Shown: positions 34,674 to 43,392 of the stretch, piece by piece
Numbering within the stretch: position 1 is the first letter of the stretch
How the letters are laid out: each line of letters starts with the position of its first letter
From: Streptomyces sp. CBMA291
Lineage (GTDB): Bacteria; Actinomycetota; Actinomycetes; Streptomycetales; Streptomycetaceae
Length of the DNA stretch: 64,000 nt
Assembly (NCBI RefSeq): GCF_014596525.1
Contig: NZ_MSJP01000083.1
Coordinates: 62,001 to 126,000, forward strand
Direction of reading: 5' to 3'
Notes under the pieces: model-generated
Told to the model about the DNA's origin: nothing
Seen by the model: only the letters and a program-made list of their open reading frames with translations
The model's database searches: none
Position numbers and translations under genes: made by a program

Positions 34674-35405
34674 TTAACAACCCAGGGAGGCCATCACCCA
34701 ATCTTCAGAAATGACAATCTCCTGCCGCTCCCCATTTATCACCCATGCCCCATCCCATTCAACTTTCCGAACCTCGCCATGGAAGTTCTCAAATTCTACG
34801 AAACTCCCAAGAGCACCTTCGAGGTAACCGAGCTCCCTGAGCAGGACATCTGGAGTTGCGAATCCACGGACAGGGCCCACGCTTCCCCCTCCGGTCTTTC
34901 TGTTCTCGTATCGCATCCGAAGATATGGACTAGGCGCTCTAGACGTGAGAGCCGGTCGCAGCATTCGCTTGAACCGGTAGGTCGCTTCCTCGAAGGTCTC
35001 ATTGTCGGAAAATTCGCAACGATAGGACGGGAATACCGCGATAACCGAATCGTTCAGGGATTCGTCCCTCCCTGCGTGATATCCATGAACAGAAGAAGAG
35101 ACTGCCGCCACCGAGTCGAACCTGTAGCCTGCATGGGCGAAACCTGTCGCCACGGAGAATGGTCGCACTTCCGGCTCAACACGGATCCGCCGGTGACGGG
35201 AAAACTCGAGGACAGCCTTGACCAGACCCTCATCGAATGAATCGAGCGTGTTCATTTGGTACGCTCGATCCCCTTCAGGGCTCAACGCCAACGAGAAGAC
35301 AAACCTGGGGTTTGGCGACCATTGCCACGCATCAGAAAGGCCGGGGAACTCTCTGACGTCCCCAATTCCAGTCACGGCCTGCCTGATATTCACGGTTCCA
35401 CTCAC
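34674..35405 (-). CDS. probable immunity protein for the RHS toxin
   Basis: A 243-aa cytoplasmic protein with no signal peptide and no family I recognise. It starts with a GTG 13 nt after the stop of the RHS toxin, with a GAGAGCGAA spacer as ribosome binding site, and is the only gene on that strand before a terminator. Composition is acidic-to-neutral and rich in aromatic residues (AWQWSPNPRFVF, VEWDGAWVINGE). Codon use is visibly less GC-biased than the neighbours. Position immediately downstream of a polymorphic toxin tip is the standard arrangement for a cognate immunity protein; that role is inferred, not shown. Confidence 0.7.
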   Translation of the reverse strand: MSGTVNIRQAVTGIGDVREFPGLSDAWQWSPNPRFVFSLALSPEGDRAYQMNTLDSFDEGLVKAVLEFSRHRRIRVEPEVRPFSVATGFAHAGYRFDSVAAVSSSVHGYHAGRDESLNDSVIAVFPSYRCEFSDNETFEEATYRFKRMLRPALTSRAPSPYLRMRYENRKTGGGSVGPVRGFATPDVLLRELGYLEGALGSFVEFENFHGEVRKVEWDGAWVINGERQEIVISEDWVMASLGC

Positions 35406-35418
35406 TTCGCTCTCGCGC

Positions 35419-38400
35419 CTATCTTGAGTAGTTCGGCCCTGTGATTTGCCTGTACCGCTGCGTCATGCTGCCACCCAAACTAGAATTCAATGATCCCGAC
35501 ATCGGACGAAGATTGCTGACGTCGTTGTAATAATCATTTCGAACTGCTCGACTACTGTTGTAGCCAATCGAATTCCAGTGATCAACCACAGGTGAGATGT
35601 GATCATAGGTGACATTCCCCTGAATGATACTACCCGTCTCATCGAGCCAGTTACCCTGCGCATCCGTCCATTGATTGCGCATAGCGTCATGAGTCGTAGC
35701 TCGGTACCCGCTCGGGTATTGATCGCGACCGAGCCTGGCAGCCGGAGGATTGGGGTTGCTCCCCATAGTTCCATTGGCGAGTCTGGGCTGGCCTCCGCTT
35801 GCACAGGTACACGCTGGCGAGTGCGCCAAGTTGCTGCCGCCGCAGTTGTGTACCAGGACCGGAGTAGCCCCCGCCAGCACATAGTACGCATGGACGTCCT
35901 CAATCGTGAGGTCGTGCGTACGCTGGCGCTTCGTGTAATGGTCGAGTGTCGTGATCTGGACGAGCGTTCCCGCACTCGTGCGGAGCCATTGGCCGGCCTT
36001 CAGGGAACCGGCCGGCACCCATTCCTTCAGTGCGGGGACCCAGAAAGGGTGGGTGTCGGTCGCGACGATGCTCGACAGGGTCTCGCCTGTCGCGACAGTG
36101 ATGTCGGTGAAGTCCTTGTCGTCCTCGGTCCTGATGGTTTCGAGGACCTTTTTCTTCGTGTTCTTCCCGGTCTCGACATCGGTCGTGGCGACGGTGTCCC
36201 CGACTTCGATGTCCTCGATCTTCTTGCGGGTGCCGTCGGCCATGAGGACTTCGGTGCCCGGGAGGAAGGAGTGACAGATGCTCTTAGCAGCCTTCAAGCC
36301 CTTGCTGGCGCCGGTCTTGGCAGCGGACCCGACCCCCATGAACATGATGCCGGCCAGATCCACCAAGCCCTCGCCATCCTCATAGCCAGGGTCCTTGATG
36401 TCCACGCCAATCGCTCCCATGGCACTGTCGTAAGCCCCCGTAAAGGAGACAAACGGCGACATGAAACTGAACGCTTCCGCAGTGCTGACAAATGAGCGTC
36501 CCGCACCGGCAATGGTGTTCTTGTTGTAGGTGATCTTGCGGGGCGTCAGATCGACGACGGTCCCCCAGTTCACACCGGCGATCTGGTCGAAGAAGCGCTT
36601 CCCGTTGATGTTCTGATAGGCGGTGTACTTCCACCCGGACCCCGTAGGCTGCCAGGTCTCGTGGTACGTGACCGACATCTCGTTCTTCTGGCCGTCAGGC
36701 CTGCATGTGCTGGAGTTTCCTCCGCAGATGCCGTCCGGACGGAGGCCCGTAGGGTCGCTCTTCGAGACCGGGTTGCCGTTGGCGTAGGTGTACCCGTTCA
36801 TCTGAAGCGGGTCGGCCATGTCGATGATGGGGTCGGCGGAGAGGAAGCGGCCGGTGTTCTGGTCGTACTCACGCGCCCCTATGTGAGTGAGACCGGTGGT
36901 CGCGTCGTCGATTCCGACACCGAGGTATCCGCGCTTGTTGGGCCATTCCGCGGGCTTCGTGCCACGGAGTTCGCCGTAGGGCTTGATGTGGCGACGGGTG
37001 ACCGTTTGGGCCGCCGCGCCGGTTCCGGAGAGTTTCACGGCGGTGATGCCGGTCCCCAGGTGGTCCGAGAGCAGGGCGGTGAGGCCCTGATTCGCGCTGC
37101 CGTCGGTCGTGCGCACGACCGACGGAGCTCCGCTCAGACCGTAGGAACGGGAGGCCCGGACGATGGAGGTGCCATTCGTCGTGAGCTCGGTTTCGCCGAG
37201 GTAGAGCGTGCTGCCCGTGGAAGAACTCTCCAGGAGCCGGTTGCCCGCGGAGTCGTAGACATAGGTGATCTTGGAGGTGCCGATGCTGTTCGACTTGAGT
37301 TTCTGCTCTGTCGACCACTCCAGGGTCTGGGTCTGGGTTCCCCCGAGAAGGGTGCGCGTCCCGGTCGTGCCGTCCTCGTTGTAGGTGTAGCTGCTGCTCT
37401 TCCCCGCGCTGGGAGTCGTGGCCGAGATCAGCGTGTGCGGCTGAGTGGTGCCGTAGGAGTGCGTGTAGACGATGTTCTTGCTGGTGTCGCCGGCCGGATC
37501 GTGATCGGTCATCGTGGCGCGGTTGCCGATCCAGTCGTACGTCAAGGACTGGCGGTAGGCGGCGGAGCCGGTGACTGCTGCACCCGAGGCGACAGTGCCC
37601 GCGGCGGGCGCCGTGTCGGCCATACGGGCGGGGGCGGGGTTGGGCTGCCCACTGGCGTTCTTGGGAGCCAGATGCGGGGCGTCGGCGACGGGTCCGCTGG
37701 AGAGGGCTCCCGTGCTGTTGTAACCCCAGGTGGCTCCCGAGGCCGCCTTGCAGCCGGTCGCCTTTCCGTCGGGCTTGATGTTAGACGTCCAGGCGTTGAG
37801 CAGTTCACCCATGGCGTCATAGGTGAAGCACTGGTTGTCCCACGTCGTGAGGGTGGGCGTCTCCGCGTTCTGCCGTGCGCTCGCGGTGATCATGCCTGAG
37901 GCGTCGTAGGCGTATCCCGTGTCCGAGATGCGGTGGGGACCGGCGGTCTCCCGGTCGGTCACGGTGCGCTGGAGGCGTCCGGTGTGCTCGTCGACGAAGT
38001 TGGTCGTCCAGACGCGGTAGGGCTGGGAGCCGGAAACCGCTCGCAGGACCTCGCCGTAGGGCGAATAGGTGACGCTCGAGGTGTACCAGTCGATACCCGA
38101 CGTGGACTCGGGAAGACCGTCCTCGTTGTAACGGGTGAGGACCTTCTCGCCGGCGAGACCGCCCTTGGCGGGCAGTCCGACGGACAGCGGCTTGCCGGTC
38201 GGCGTGTAGGTGTAGCTGTAGCTGTACGTGCCGTCGAGGCCGGTGGTCATGGAGTTCTTGGGAATGACGGTCTCGCGTGCGGTCGGCCGATTCTCGCTGT
38301 CATACCCGGTGACCCGATCGATGTACTCGCCGGACGGGTCGATCCGCTTCGACTCCCAGGGGAGGCCGAGCGCCCCCGGGCGGTCGTAGGTGAACGCCTT

Positions 38401-41400
38401 GACCAGCGCCGGTTCCGTCGTACCGGCATACACCTTGGAGACCCGGCCGAGGTCGTCATAGGTCGTGCGGGTCGACTGAAGGCGGGAGTCCGTGATGACG
38501 TAGGGCCGGTCGGCCGAGTCGTACTCGGTGCGCGTCGTGCCCGTGTCGGGATCGGTGACAGCGGTCACCCGCCCCCGCGCGTCATGGACGTACGTCCAGG
38601 CGTTGCCGGCCGGGTCGGTGACCTTGTTCCGGTTGCCCCGCTTGTCGTACCCGTAGGTGGTGGTACGGACGTTGCCGGAACCGGTGTGGTGCTTGACCTG
38701 GGTGACCCGGCCCAGAGCGTCGGTGACCGTGGTGACCGTGGGGTTGGTGGAGCCTGCGGGGTCCACCGTGACACTGGTGTCGGTGTTGTACTTCGTGATG
38801 GTGGACGTCTGGCTGACGTTCCTTCGATAGGAGGTCTGTCTGACCTGACGTTCGAGACCGTCGTAGAGGAACCTGACCGAGTTCGGCACGAGCGACGGGG
38901 ATTTGACCTTGAAGAGCTTGGCCGCGGGCTCGCCCTTGGCCAGGTAGCCACCGGTCTGTTCGGAGACCAGCCCGTGGTCGTTGTAGTAGGTGTCCGTGAC
39001 GATGCGTCCGGGACCGTGGGCTTCGGACTGGGTCTGGATCTGCCTCAGCAGGCCGTCGTAGAGCGTTACCTGCCCGGCGTACGTGCCGTCGTCCTTGAGT
39101 GTCCTGGTGGTGACGGCCGCGGGCTGCGCTCCGCCACTGGGGGTGGCGGACGCGAGCTGGTAGGAGATCTCGACGTTGGGCGACTGGCTGCCGGTCGAGC
39201 GAGAGGCGGACCACCCCTTGACCAGGCGGCCGAGACCGTCGTACTGGTTCCGCGTGACGCGGCCGTTGGGGTCGGTGACGGTCAGCGGCAGCCCACGGCC
39301 GGGATCGAAGGTCGTCGTGACGGCGTGCGCTGCGGCATTGATCACCTTGGTCGAGGTGACGGCTCCCGTGGCCGGGGTGTACTGGGTCTCCGCCGTGCCG
39401 AGGCCCGGTTTGGTGACGGTGAGCACACGGCCGAGGCTGTCGTAGGTGGTGGCCGTACCGACCGAACTGATCTTGCCGGTGCCGTCGAGTTCCTTGGTGA
39501 AGGTCGGCAGCCCCTTGGTGGGAGTGGCACCGTGGGCAAGCTGGTCGTAGGTGGTGAGGACCTCGCTCTTGAGCTCGGTGGCGGGATCGGCGGGGAAGGG
39601 ATCGGTGGAGGAGGCCGGACAGGTGGCAGCAGCACTGCGAACCGATGAAGGCAGCCCGATCAGCCCTATGGCGGTGTTGTGCACATAGGAGGTCGTCGTA
39701 CAGCTGGGCTCGGAGAACGTCTGGCCACCGGCGCTGTTCGGAGTGACGACCCGTGTCTGCACCATGGTGGGCAAGCCGTGCTCGTCACGCGCGAGCGTCT
39801 CGGTCCGGACACCGCGCCAGCTGGTGCCCACCGCCTGGATGGCGTCGTTCTTGTCGATAGTCGTGCGGTAGGAACGCAGGGGGGCGAGTGCGCTGCCGTC
39901 TTCGGCTTCCCGGGGGCGCGAGGCGGTTTCCACCGCCGGGCCAGGGAAACTGCGGGTGCGGCTGGTGAACTCCGTCGGCTTCTTGAAGGAGTCGAGGTAG
40001 GTGAGGGTTTCGGCGGTCATGCCCGCGTATTGCGGGGTGTCGTCGTGGAGCAGCTCGGTCCCGTCGATGGAGTCGAGGACCGCCCCTCCGCCTCCCTGGA
40101 AGTACCGGGTGACCGAGCGCGACTGCGTCGGCGGTATCCCCAGCGTGGCGGAGCCGGTCGTCTTGCTGCCCTTGGTGACGGCGACCTCGCGGTAGCCGCG
40201 CCAGTCGCTGAAGGTGCGCAGTGAAGGGCGGAGGAACTCGTCCTCGTTCTTGGCCCAGGCCGCGCCCGTGTAGCTGTAAGCGGTCGTGATCGGGAAGGAG
40301 AACTGGGTGTCCACCTTGTCGGTTTCGGTGACCGAGGCGACGACGTACTTGTTGAACCACGCCTTGGCGAGGGACTTCTCCTCGGCGTCGGGCGACCAGT
40401 GGACCGGATAGCAGGTTCCGTTCTTACTGCCCTGGTCAGTGCTTGGCTCCACGGGGCAACCGCCGTCGTAGACGACTTCGATCTCGGCTCCGGCTTCCGT
40501 GACGACGGTACCGATCCGGGGTCGCGCGAAGCCGGGGCGGCTGCCCTTTGCCTTGGAGCCGGCCGGTTGGGTGCTCTGCGGGCGGGCGGGAACGAGGTTG
40601 GGAAGCCGCTTGTCGAGAAGGTTGGGAGGGGCCCCCTCTCCGGGCTCGGCTTTGTGGCGGGCGAGAGGGTGTCCTGGCTTGACCTGGTAGTGGGCGAAGC
40701 TGACACCGTCCTTGGACTGGATGGTGCCGGTGGCGTCACCGGGACCGTAGCCAGTGCGCGTGATGGAGTTGAGCCACAGGCCGGGGGTCGTGTCGTACCA
40801 GTCCTCGGGGAAGGACTGAGAGAGGTTGTACTCGTCGATCTTGCCCAGACCGCTCTGGTTCGCGCGAACGCCACGGGTGGTGACGGTCTTCAGCCGGATC
40901 TGGCTCCAGAAGGACGGGAATCCGGGGCAAAGCCGGGAAGTGCTCTTGCAGTTCAGGGACCCAGGAGTGTCCCACCACGGGCGGTAGGAACCAGGGGTGT
41001 CGGTCTTGTCGAATGCGGCGGGGGTGCACGCCGCAGCGGACACGAGGCATCGTTGGTCGACGCCGAAGTCGATCCTGGCAGCGGCCTTGCTCAGGTCGTC
41101 GGCACGGATGCCGTACTCGATGCTGACGGGGTAGGCGCCGCGGTCGTACTGCTCGGGCTTCTTGCGCTCCCCCCGAACGGCGTAGTAGTTCCTCTCCTGC
41201 GCCCAGTTGATGATCATGACATTGCCGTGGACGTCCTCGACCTTGTCGAGGCCCCAGCGCCATGCCTGCTGCTTGCCGTCTCCACAGCGCGATGCCTTGA
41301 AGGCCGAGGCATGGCAGGGCTCTCCGGGATGGTTGCCGAAGACGGGGACGGTGGACACCGAGTTGGTGTCGGCGTGCGTGCCGCCCACCTTGTCGAGGCC

Positions 41401-42834
41401 GAAGTGGTACCGCGTGCCGTCGGCTGTGGTGACGATCCAGTACTCGCCGTTGTCATCCTTGTTGGCGGCGCTTCCGGCGGGATGGAGACGGTGTTCCACC
41501 CGGGTGCCGTCGTCGCGCTGGAGACGGTAGGACTCGATGTTGCTTTCCGGGTAGCTTCCGTCTTCGGCCTTGGCCACATCGCGGACGAGTTCGGTGGTGG
41601 TACCCCCCAGGGACATGACCGCGTTGTAGGAGACCCAGCACAGGTCACCGGTCTTGTCTGCCTTGGCCGTGTTATTGGGCGTTTTGTCAGCTATTTTGTG
41701 CGTATCGTCCTTGCAGGCGCGATAGCGGCGCTCGATGAAGCCAGGGCTGTAGTCCCATCCTTCGCCGATCCAGGACGACTGGGGAGAGGAGACGGCCGTC
41801 TTTCCGTCGGCCGCCTGCGAGCTGTAGGAGAGTGTGACGTTCGGTGCGGGGCCGGCCGGGGCGGGCGGCATGACCATCGGGTAGGACCAGGTGAACGCAC
41901 CGGAGGAGCCGCCCGCACTCCATGTGCCGCTGGAGGCGAGCGGGGTGGCCTTGAAGGAACCCCCAGGACCGGCGCCCGAGTCCACGGCGCCGACCACGGC
42001 AGCACCGCCGCCACCGGATGCGACGCGGTAGGAGACTCCCGTGAAAGCGGAGGATCCGGCGGGGCTCGCGAATGAGCCGGGCACGGCGTCGACGTCCGTG
42101 ACGTCGACCGTCGCCGTCAGGGTGCCGGTTTCGATGTCGTTCTCGGTTTCGAGTTCCTCGTACGCCTGACACGCCTCTTCGAGAGGCGTGGAGAGGTAGC
42201 ACTCGGGGAAGCGGACGAGTCGCAGGCGTGAGGCCCAGTCGGCACTGTGGAGATTCTTGAACGCCCCGTACCGCAGGCCGACCGAGACGGGCACGGCGCC
42301 GTCGACTGGGGCCTGGACCTTGACGAGCGCACCGATCTTGGGAGCGTCCTCGACCGCGGCGACCTCACTGCTGCGGTCGACGACGGATGCCTTCCAGGTT
42401 CCGGTGGGCGCGGGCAGCCCTTGGGCCTTGCCGAGCAGGACGGGCACATTGGGGACCTGAGTGGGGGTCTCCGCCTCGGCGGTCCTCGCCGCCGACGCGG
42501 CAGGGGAGGCGGGGCCGAAGTCGATCGTGCCGGTAGCGGCGGCCGGGGTGGTCGTCGTACCGGAGGGTGCCTGCTCCACGTCGGAGGGCGGTACGACCTT
42601 GAGCGCGTCGAGATCCTTCTCGAACGGGAGCCCTTCCAGGGGCTTGTCGACCTTGAGTTCCTCAAGCTCGACAGGGTCGGCCTCAAGGGGTTCGCGCCCC
42701 AGCTCGATGTTCGCCGGGTCTGGGGGCATCGCCAGGGCCTGAGTCGGCAACAAGCCGACCAGCAGCGCGGCACTGAGCACGGAGATGGCGGTGCGGCGGG
42801 CCCGAAGGCGGGCATGACGATGACGAGCGAACAC
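35419..42834 (-). CDS. secreted RHS/YD-repeat polymorphic toxin with Hint module and HNH-like nuclease tip
   Basis: A 2471-aa exported protein. Residues 1-36 form a Sec signal (RARRTAISVLSAALLVGLLP...ALA). An SpvB/TcaC-like segment (FTWSYPMVMPPAPAG) precedes many YD repeats (for example YDSLGRV, YDGLGRL, YDKRGNR) over about 1130-1960. The RHS core ends near 1965-2030 with GAREYDQNTGRFLSADP and NPVSKSDPTGL. A Hint (intein-like) autoprotease domain runs from C2187 (CHSFLPGTEV) to N2330-C2331 (VLVHNC). The last 140 residues form the tip: YDHISPVVDHWN (D2411-H2412) and NDVSNLRPM..NSSLGG, an HNH/EndoVII-like nuclease pattern. The likely role is contact-dependent killing, with the tip released by the Hint. 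Start is a GTG with a GGGAGA box. Confidence 0.88.
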   Translation of the reverse strand: MFARHRHARLRARRTAISVLSAALLVGLLPTQALAMPPDPANIELGREPLEADPVELEELKVDKPLEGLPFEKDLDALKVVPPSDVEQAPSGTTTTPAAATGTIDFGPASPAASAARTAEAETPTQVPNVPVLLGKAQGLPAPTGTWKASVVDRSSEVAAVEDAPKIGALVKVQAPVDGAVPVSVGLRYGAFKNLHSADWASRLRLVRFPECYLSTPLEEACQAYEELETENDIETGTLTATVDVTDVDAVPGSFASPAGSSAFTGVSYRVASGGGGAAVVGAVDSGAGPGGSFKATPLASSGTWSAGGSSGAFTWSYPMVMPPAPAGPAPNVTLSYSSQAADGKTAVSSPQSSWIGEGWDYSPGFIERRYRACKDDTHKIADKTPNNTAKADKTGDLCWVSYNAVMSLGGTTTELVRDVAKAEDGSYPESNIESYRLQRDDGTRVEHRLHPAGSAANKDDNGEYWIVTTADGTRYHFGLDKVGGTHADTNSVSTVPVFGNHPGEPCHASAFKASRCGDGKQQAWRWGLDKVEDVHGNVMIINWAQERNYYAVRGERKKPEQYDRGAYPVSIEYGIRADDLSKAAARIDFGVDQRCLVSAAACTPAAFDKTDTPGSYRPWWDTPGSLNCKSTSRLCPGFPSFWSQIRLKTVTTRGVRANQSGLGKIDEYNLSQSFPEDWYDTTPGLWLNSITRTGYGPGDATGTIQSKDGVSFAHYQVKPGHPLARHKAEPGEGAPPNLLDKRLPNLVPARPQSTQPAGSKAKGSRPGFARPRIGTVVTEAGAEIEVVYDGGCPVEPSTDQGSKNGTCYPVHWSPDAEEKSLAKAWFNKYVVASVTETDKVDTQFSFPITTAYSYTGAAWAKNEDEFLRPSLRTFSDWRGYREVAVTKGSKTTGSATLGIPPTQSRSVTRYFQGGGGAVLDSIDGTELLHDDTPQYAGMTAETLTYLDSFKKPTEFTSRTRSFPGPAVETASRPREAEDGSALAPLRSYRTTIDKNDAIQAVGTSWRGVRTETLARDEHGLPTMVQTRVVTPNSAGGQTFSEPSCTTTSYVHNTAIGLIGLPSSVRSAAATCPASSTDPFPADPATELKSEVLTTYDQLAHGATPTKGLPTFTKELDGTGKISSVGTATTYDSLGRVLTVTKPGLGTAETQYTPATGAVTSTKVINAAAHAVTTTFDPGRGLPLTVTDPNGRVTRNQYDGLGRLVKGWSASRSTGSQSPNVEISYQLASATPSGGAQPAAVTTRTLKDDGTYAGQVTLYDGLLRQIQTQSEAHGPGRIVTDTYYNDHGLVSEQTGGYLAKGEPAAKLFKVKSPSLVPNSVRFLYDGLERQVRQTSYRRNVSQTSTITKYNTDTSVTVDPAGSTNPTVTTVTDALGRVTQVKHHTGSGNVRTTTYGYDKRGNRNKVTDPAGNAWTYVHDARGRVTAVTDPDTGTTRTEYDSADRPYVITDSRLQSTRTTYDDLGRVSKVYAGTTEPALVKAFTYDRPGALGLPWESKRIDPSGEYIDRVTGYDSENRPTARETVIPKNSMTTGLDGTYSYSYTYTPTGKPLSVGLPAKGGLAGEKVLTRYNEDGLPESTSGIDWYTSSVTYSPYGEVLRAVSGSQPYRVWTTNFVDEHTGRLQRTVTDRETAGPHRISDTGYAYDASGMITASARQNAETPTLTTWDNQCFTYDAMGELLNAWTSNIKPDGKATGCKAASGATWGYNSTGALSSGPVADAPHLAPKNASGQPNPAPARMADTAPAAGTVASGAAVTGSAAYRQSLTYDWIGNRATMTDHDPAGDTSKNIVYTHSYGTTQPHTLISATTPSAGKSSSYTYNEDGTTGTRTLLGGTQTQTLEWSTEQKLKSNSIGTSKITYVYDSAGNRLLESSSTGSTLYLGETELTTNGTSIVRASRSYGLSGAPSVVRTTDGSANQGLTALLSDHLGTGITAVKLSGTGAAAQTVTRRHIKPYGELRGTKPAEWPNKRGYLGVGIDDATTGLTHIGAREYDQNTGRFLSADPIIDMADPLQMNGYTYANGNPVSKSDPTGLRPDGICGGNSSTCRPDGQKNEMSVTYHETWQPTGSGWKYTAYQNINGKRFFDQIAGVNWGTVVDLTPRKITYNKNTIAGAGRSFVSTAEAFSFMSPFVSFTGAYDSAMGAIGVDIKDPGYEDGEGLVDLAGIMFMGVGSAAKTGASKGLKAAKSICHSFLPGTEVLMADGTRKKIEDIEVGDTVATTDVETGKNTKKKVLETIRTEDDKDFTDITVATGETLSSIVATDTHPFWVPALKEWVPAGSLKAGQWLRTSAGTLVQITTLDHYTKRQRTHDLTIEDVHAYYVLAGATPVLVHNCGGSNLAHSPACTCASGGQPRLANGTMGSNPNPPAARLGRDQYPSGYRATTHDAMRNQWTDAQGNWLDETGSIIQGNVTYDHISPVVDHWNSIGYNSSRAVRNDYYNDVSNLRPMSGSLNSSLGGSMTQRYRQITGPNYSR

Positions 42835-43392
42835 AGCGAGGTCTCCCGGACCACTTGGAGCGGAAACCGGCGACGGACCGCAGGTGATGGCGCTTCAGAT
42901 CGGGGAGATTCTGCGCGTGAATCGTGAAGGAACACCAGGGGATATCACCCCACAGTGATTATCGTCACGGAACGTAACAATGCAGTTACGTGTAAGGGTT
43001 GCATAAAATCACATATCTCGAAAATGGCACGCCTCTTACAGCAAGCAAGCCAATTCCCCACTCTCCTCCGATCACGGACGAAAGCAGTCAATACTTTCGC
43101 CTATTCGAGGTGATTTCGGAGTGTCTGCGGCTTTTCCAGTGGTGCGGGCTGGCGATACGGAGCGACGAGCCCCTCCGTTCCGCACCGGAAGATCCGGCCC
43201 CGCCATGCCCTCCAAGGCGCGGGTTCCCAAGTGACGGGCCACCGTTGATGGGCCATCATCGGCTCACCCAGCCGTGCCTGTGCGAAAGGTGCTCCGCCCC
43301 GGACTCACCCTCCAAGACGTCATGGCCGGCCTCGAGGTTCAGCCGGTGCCCTGAGAGCCCGGATCTCCTGGGAAGTGAGGGGTTCTCTCCTG
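42835..43392. other. divergent intergenic region between toxin and DNRLRE gene
   Basis: About 560 nt without a supported gene. The first part (42940-43110) is distinctly AT-richer than the surroundings and is the likeliest place for both promoters. The second part is GC-rich and has no recognisable RNA element. Confidence 0.6.
42972..42991. promoter_or_regulatory. 20-bp palindromic operator candidate
   Basis: acgtaac-aatgca-gttacgt is a perfect 7-bp inverted repeat with a 6-nt spacer, in the AT-rich part of the divergent promoter region, about 140 nt upstream of the toxin start and 400 nt upstream of the DNRLRE start. The shape fits a dimeric repressor or activator site. The regulator is unknown. 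Confidence 0.5.

Noticed and set aside
34561..34680. Attachment site or tRNA 3' end downstream of the integrase remnant
   Set aside because: The sequence is a perfect terminator hairpin. No T-arm or acceptor-stem pattern or CCA-proximal pairing could be found.
35842..36275. True intein in the RHS protein
   Set aside because: The Hint segment is followed by a toxin tip, not by the continuation of a conserved host protein. That is the pattern of a polymorphic-toxin Hint, where cleavage releases the tip.
43142..43374. Riboswitch or other structured RNA upstream of the DNRLRE gene
   Set aside because: The GC-rich leader has scattered inverted segments, but none of the conserved cores of the riboswitch classes I know.
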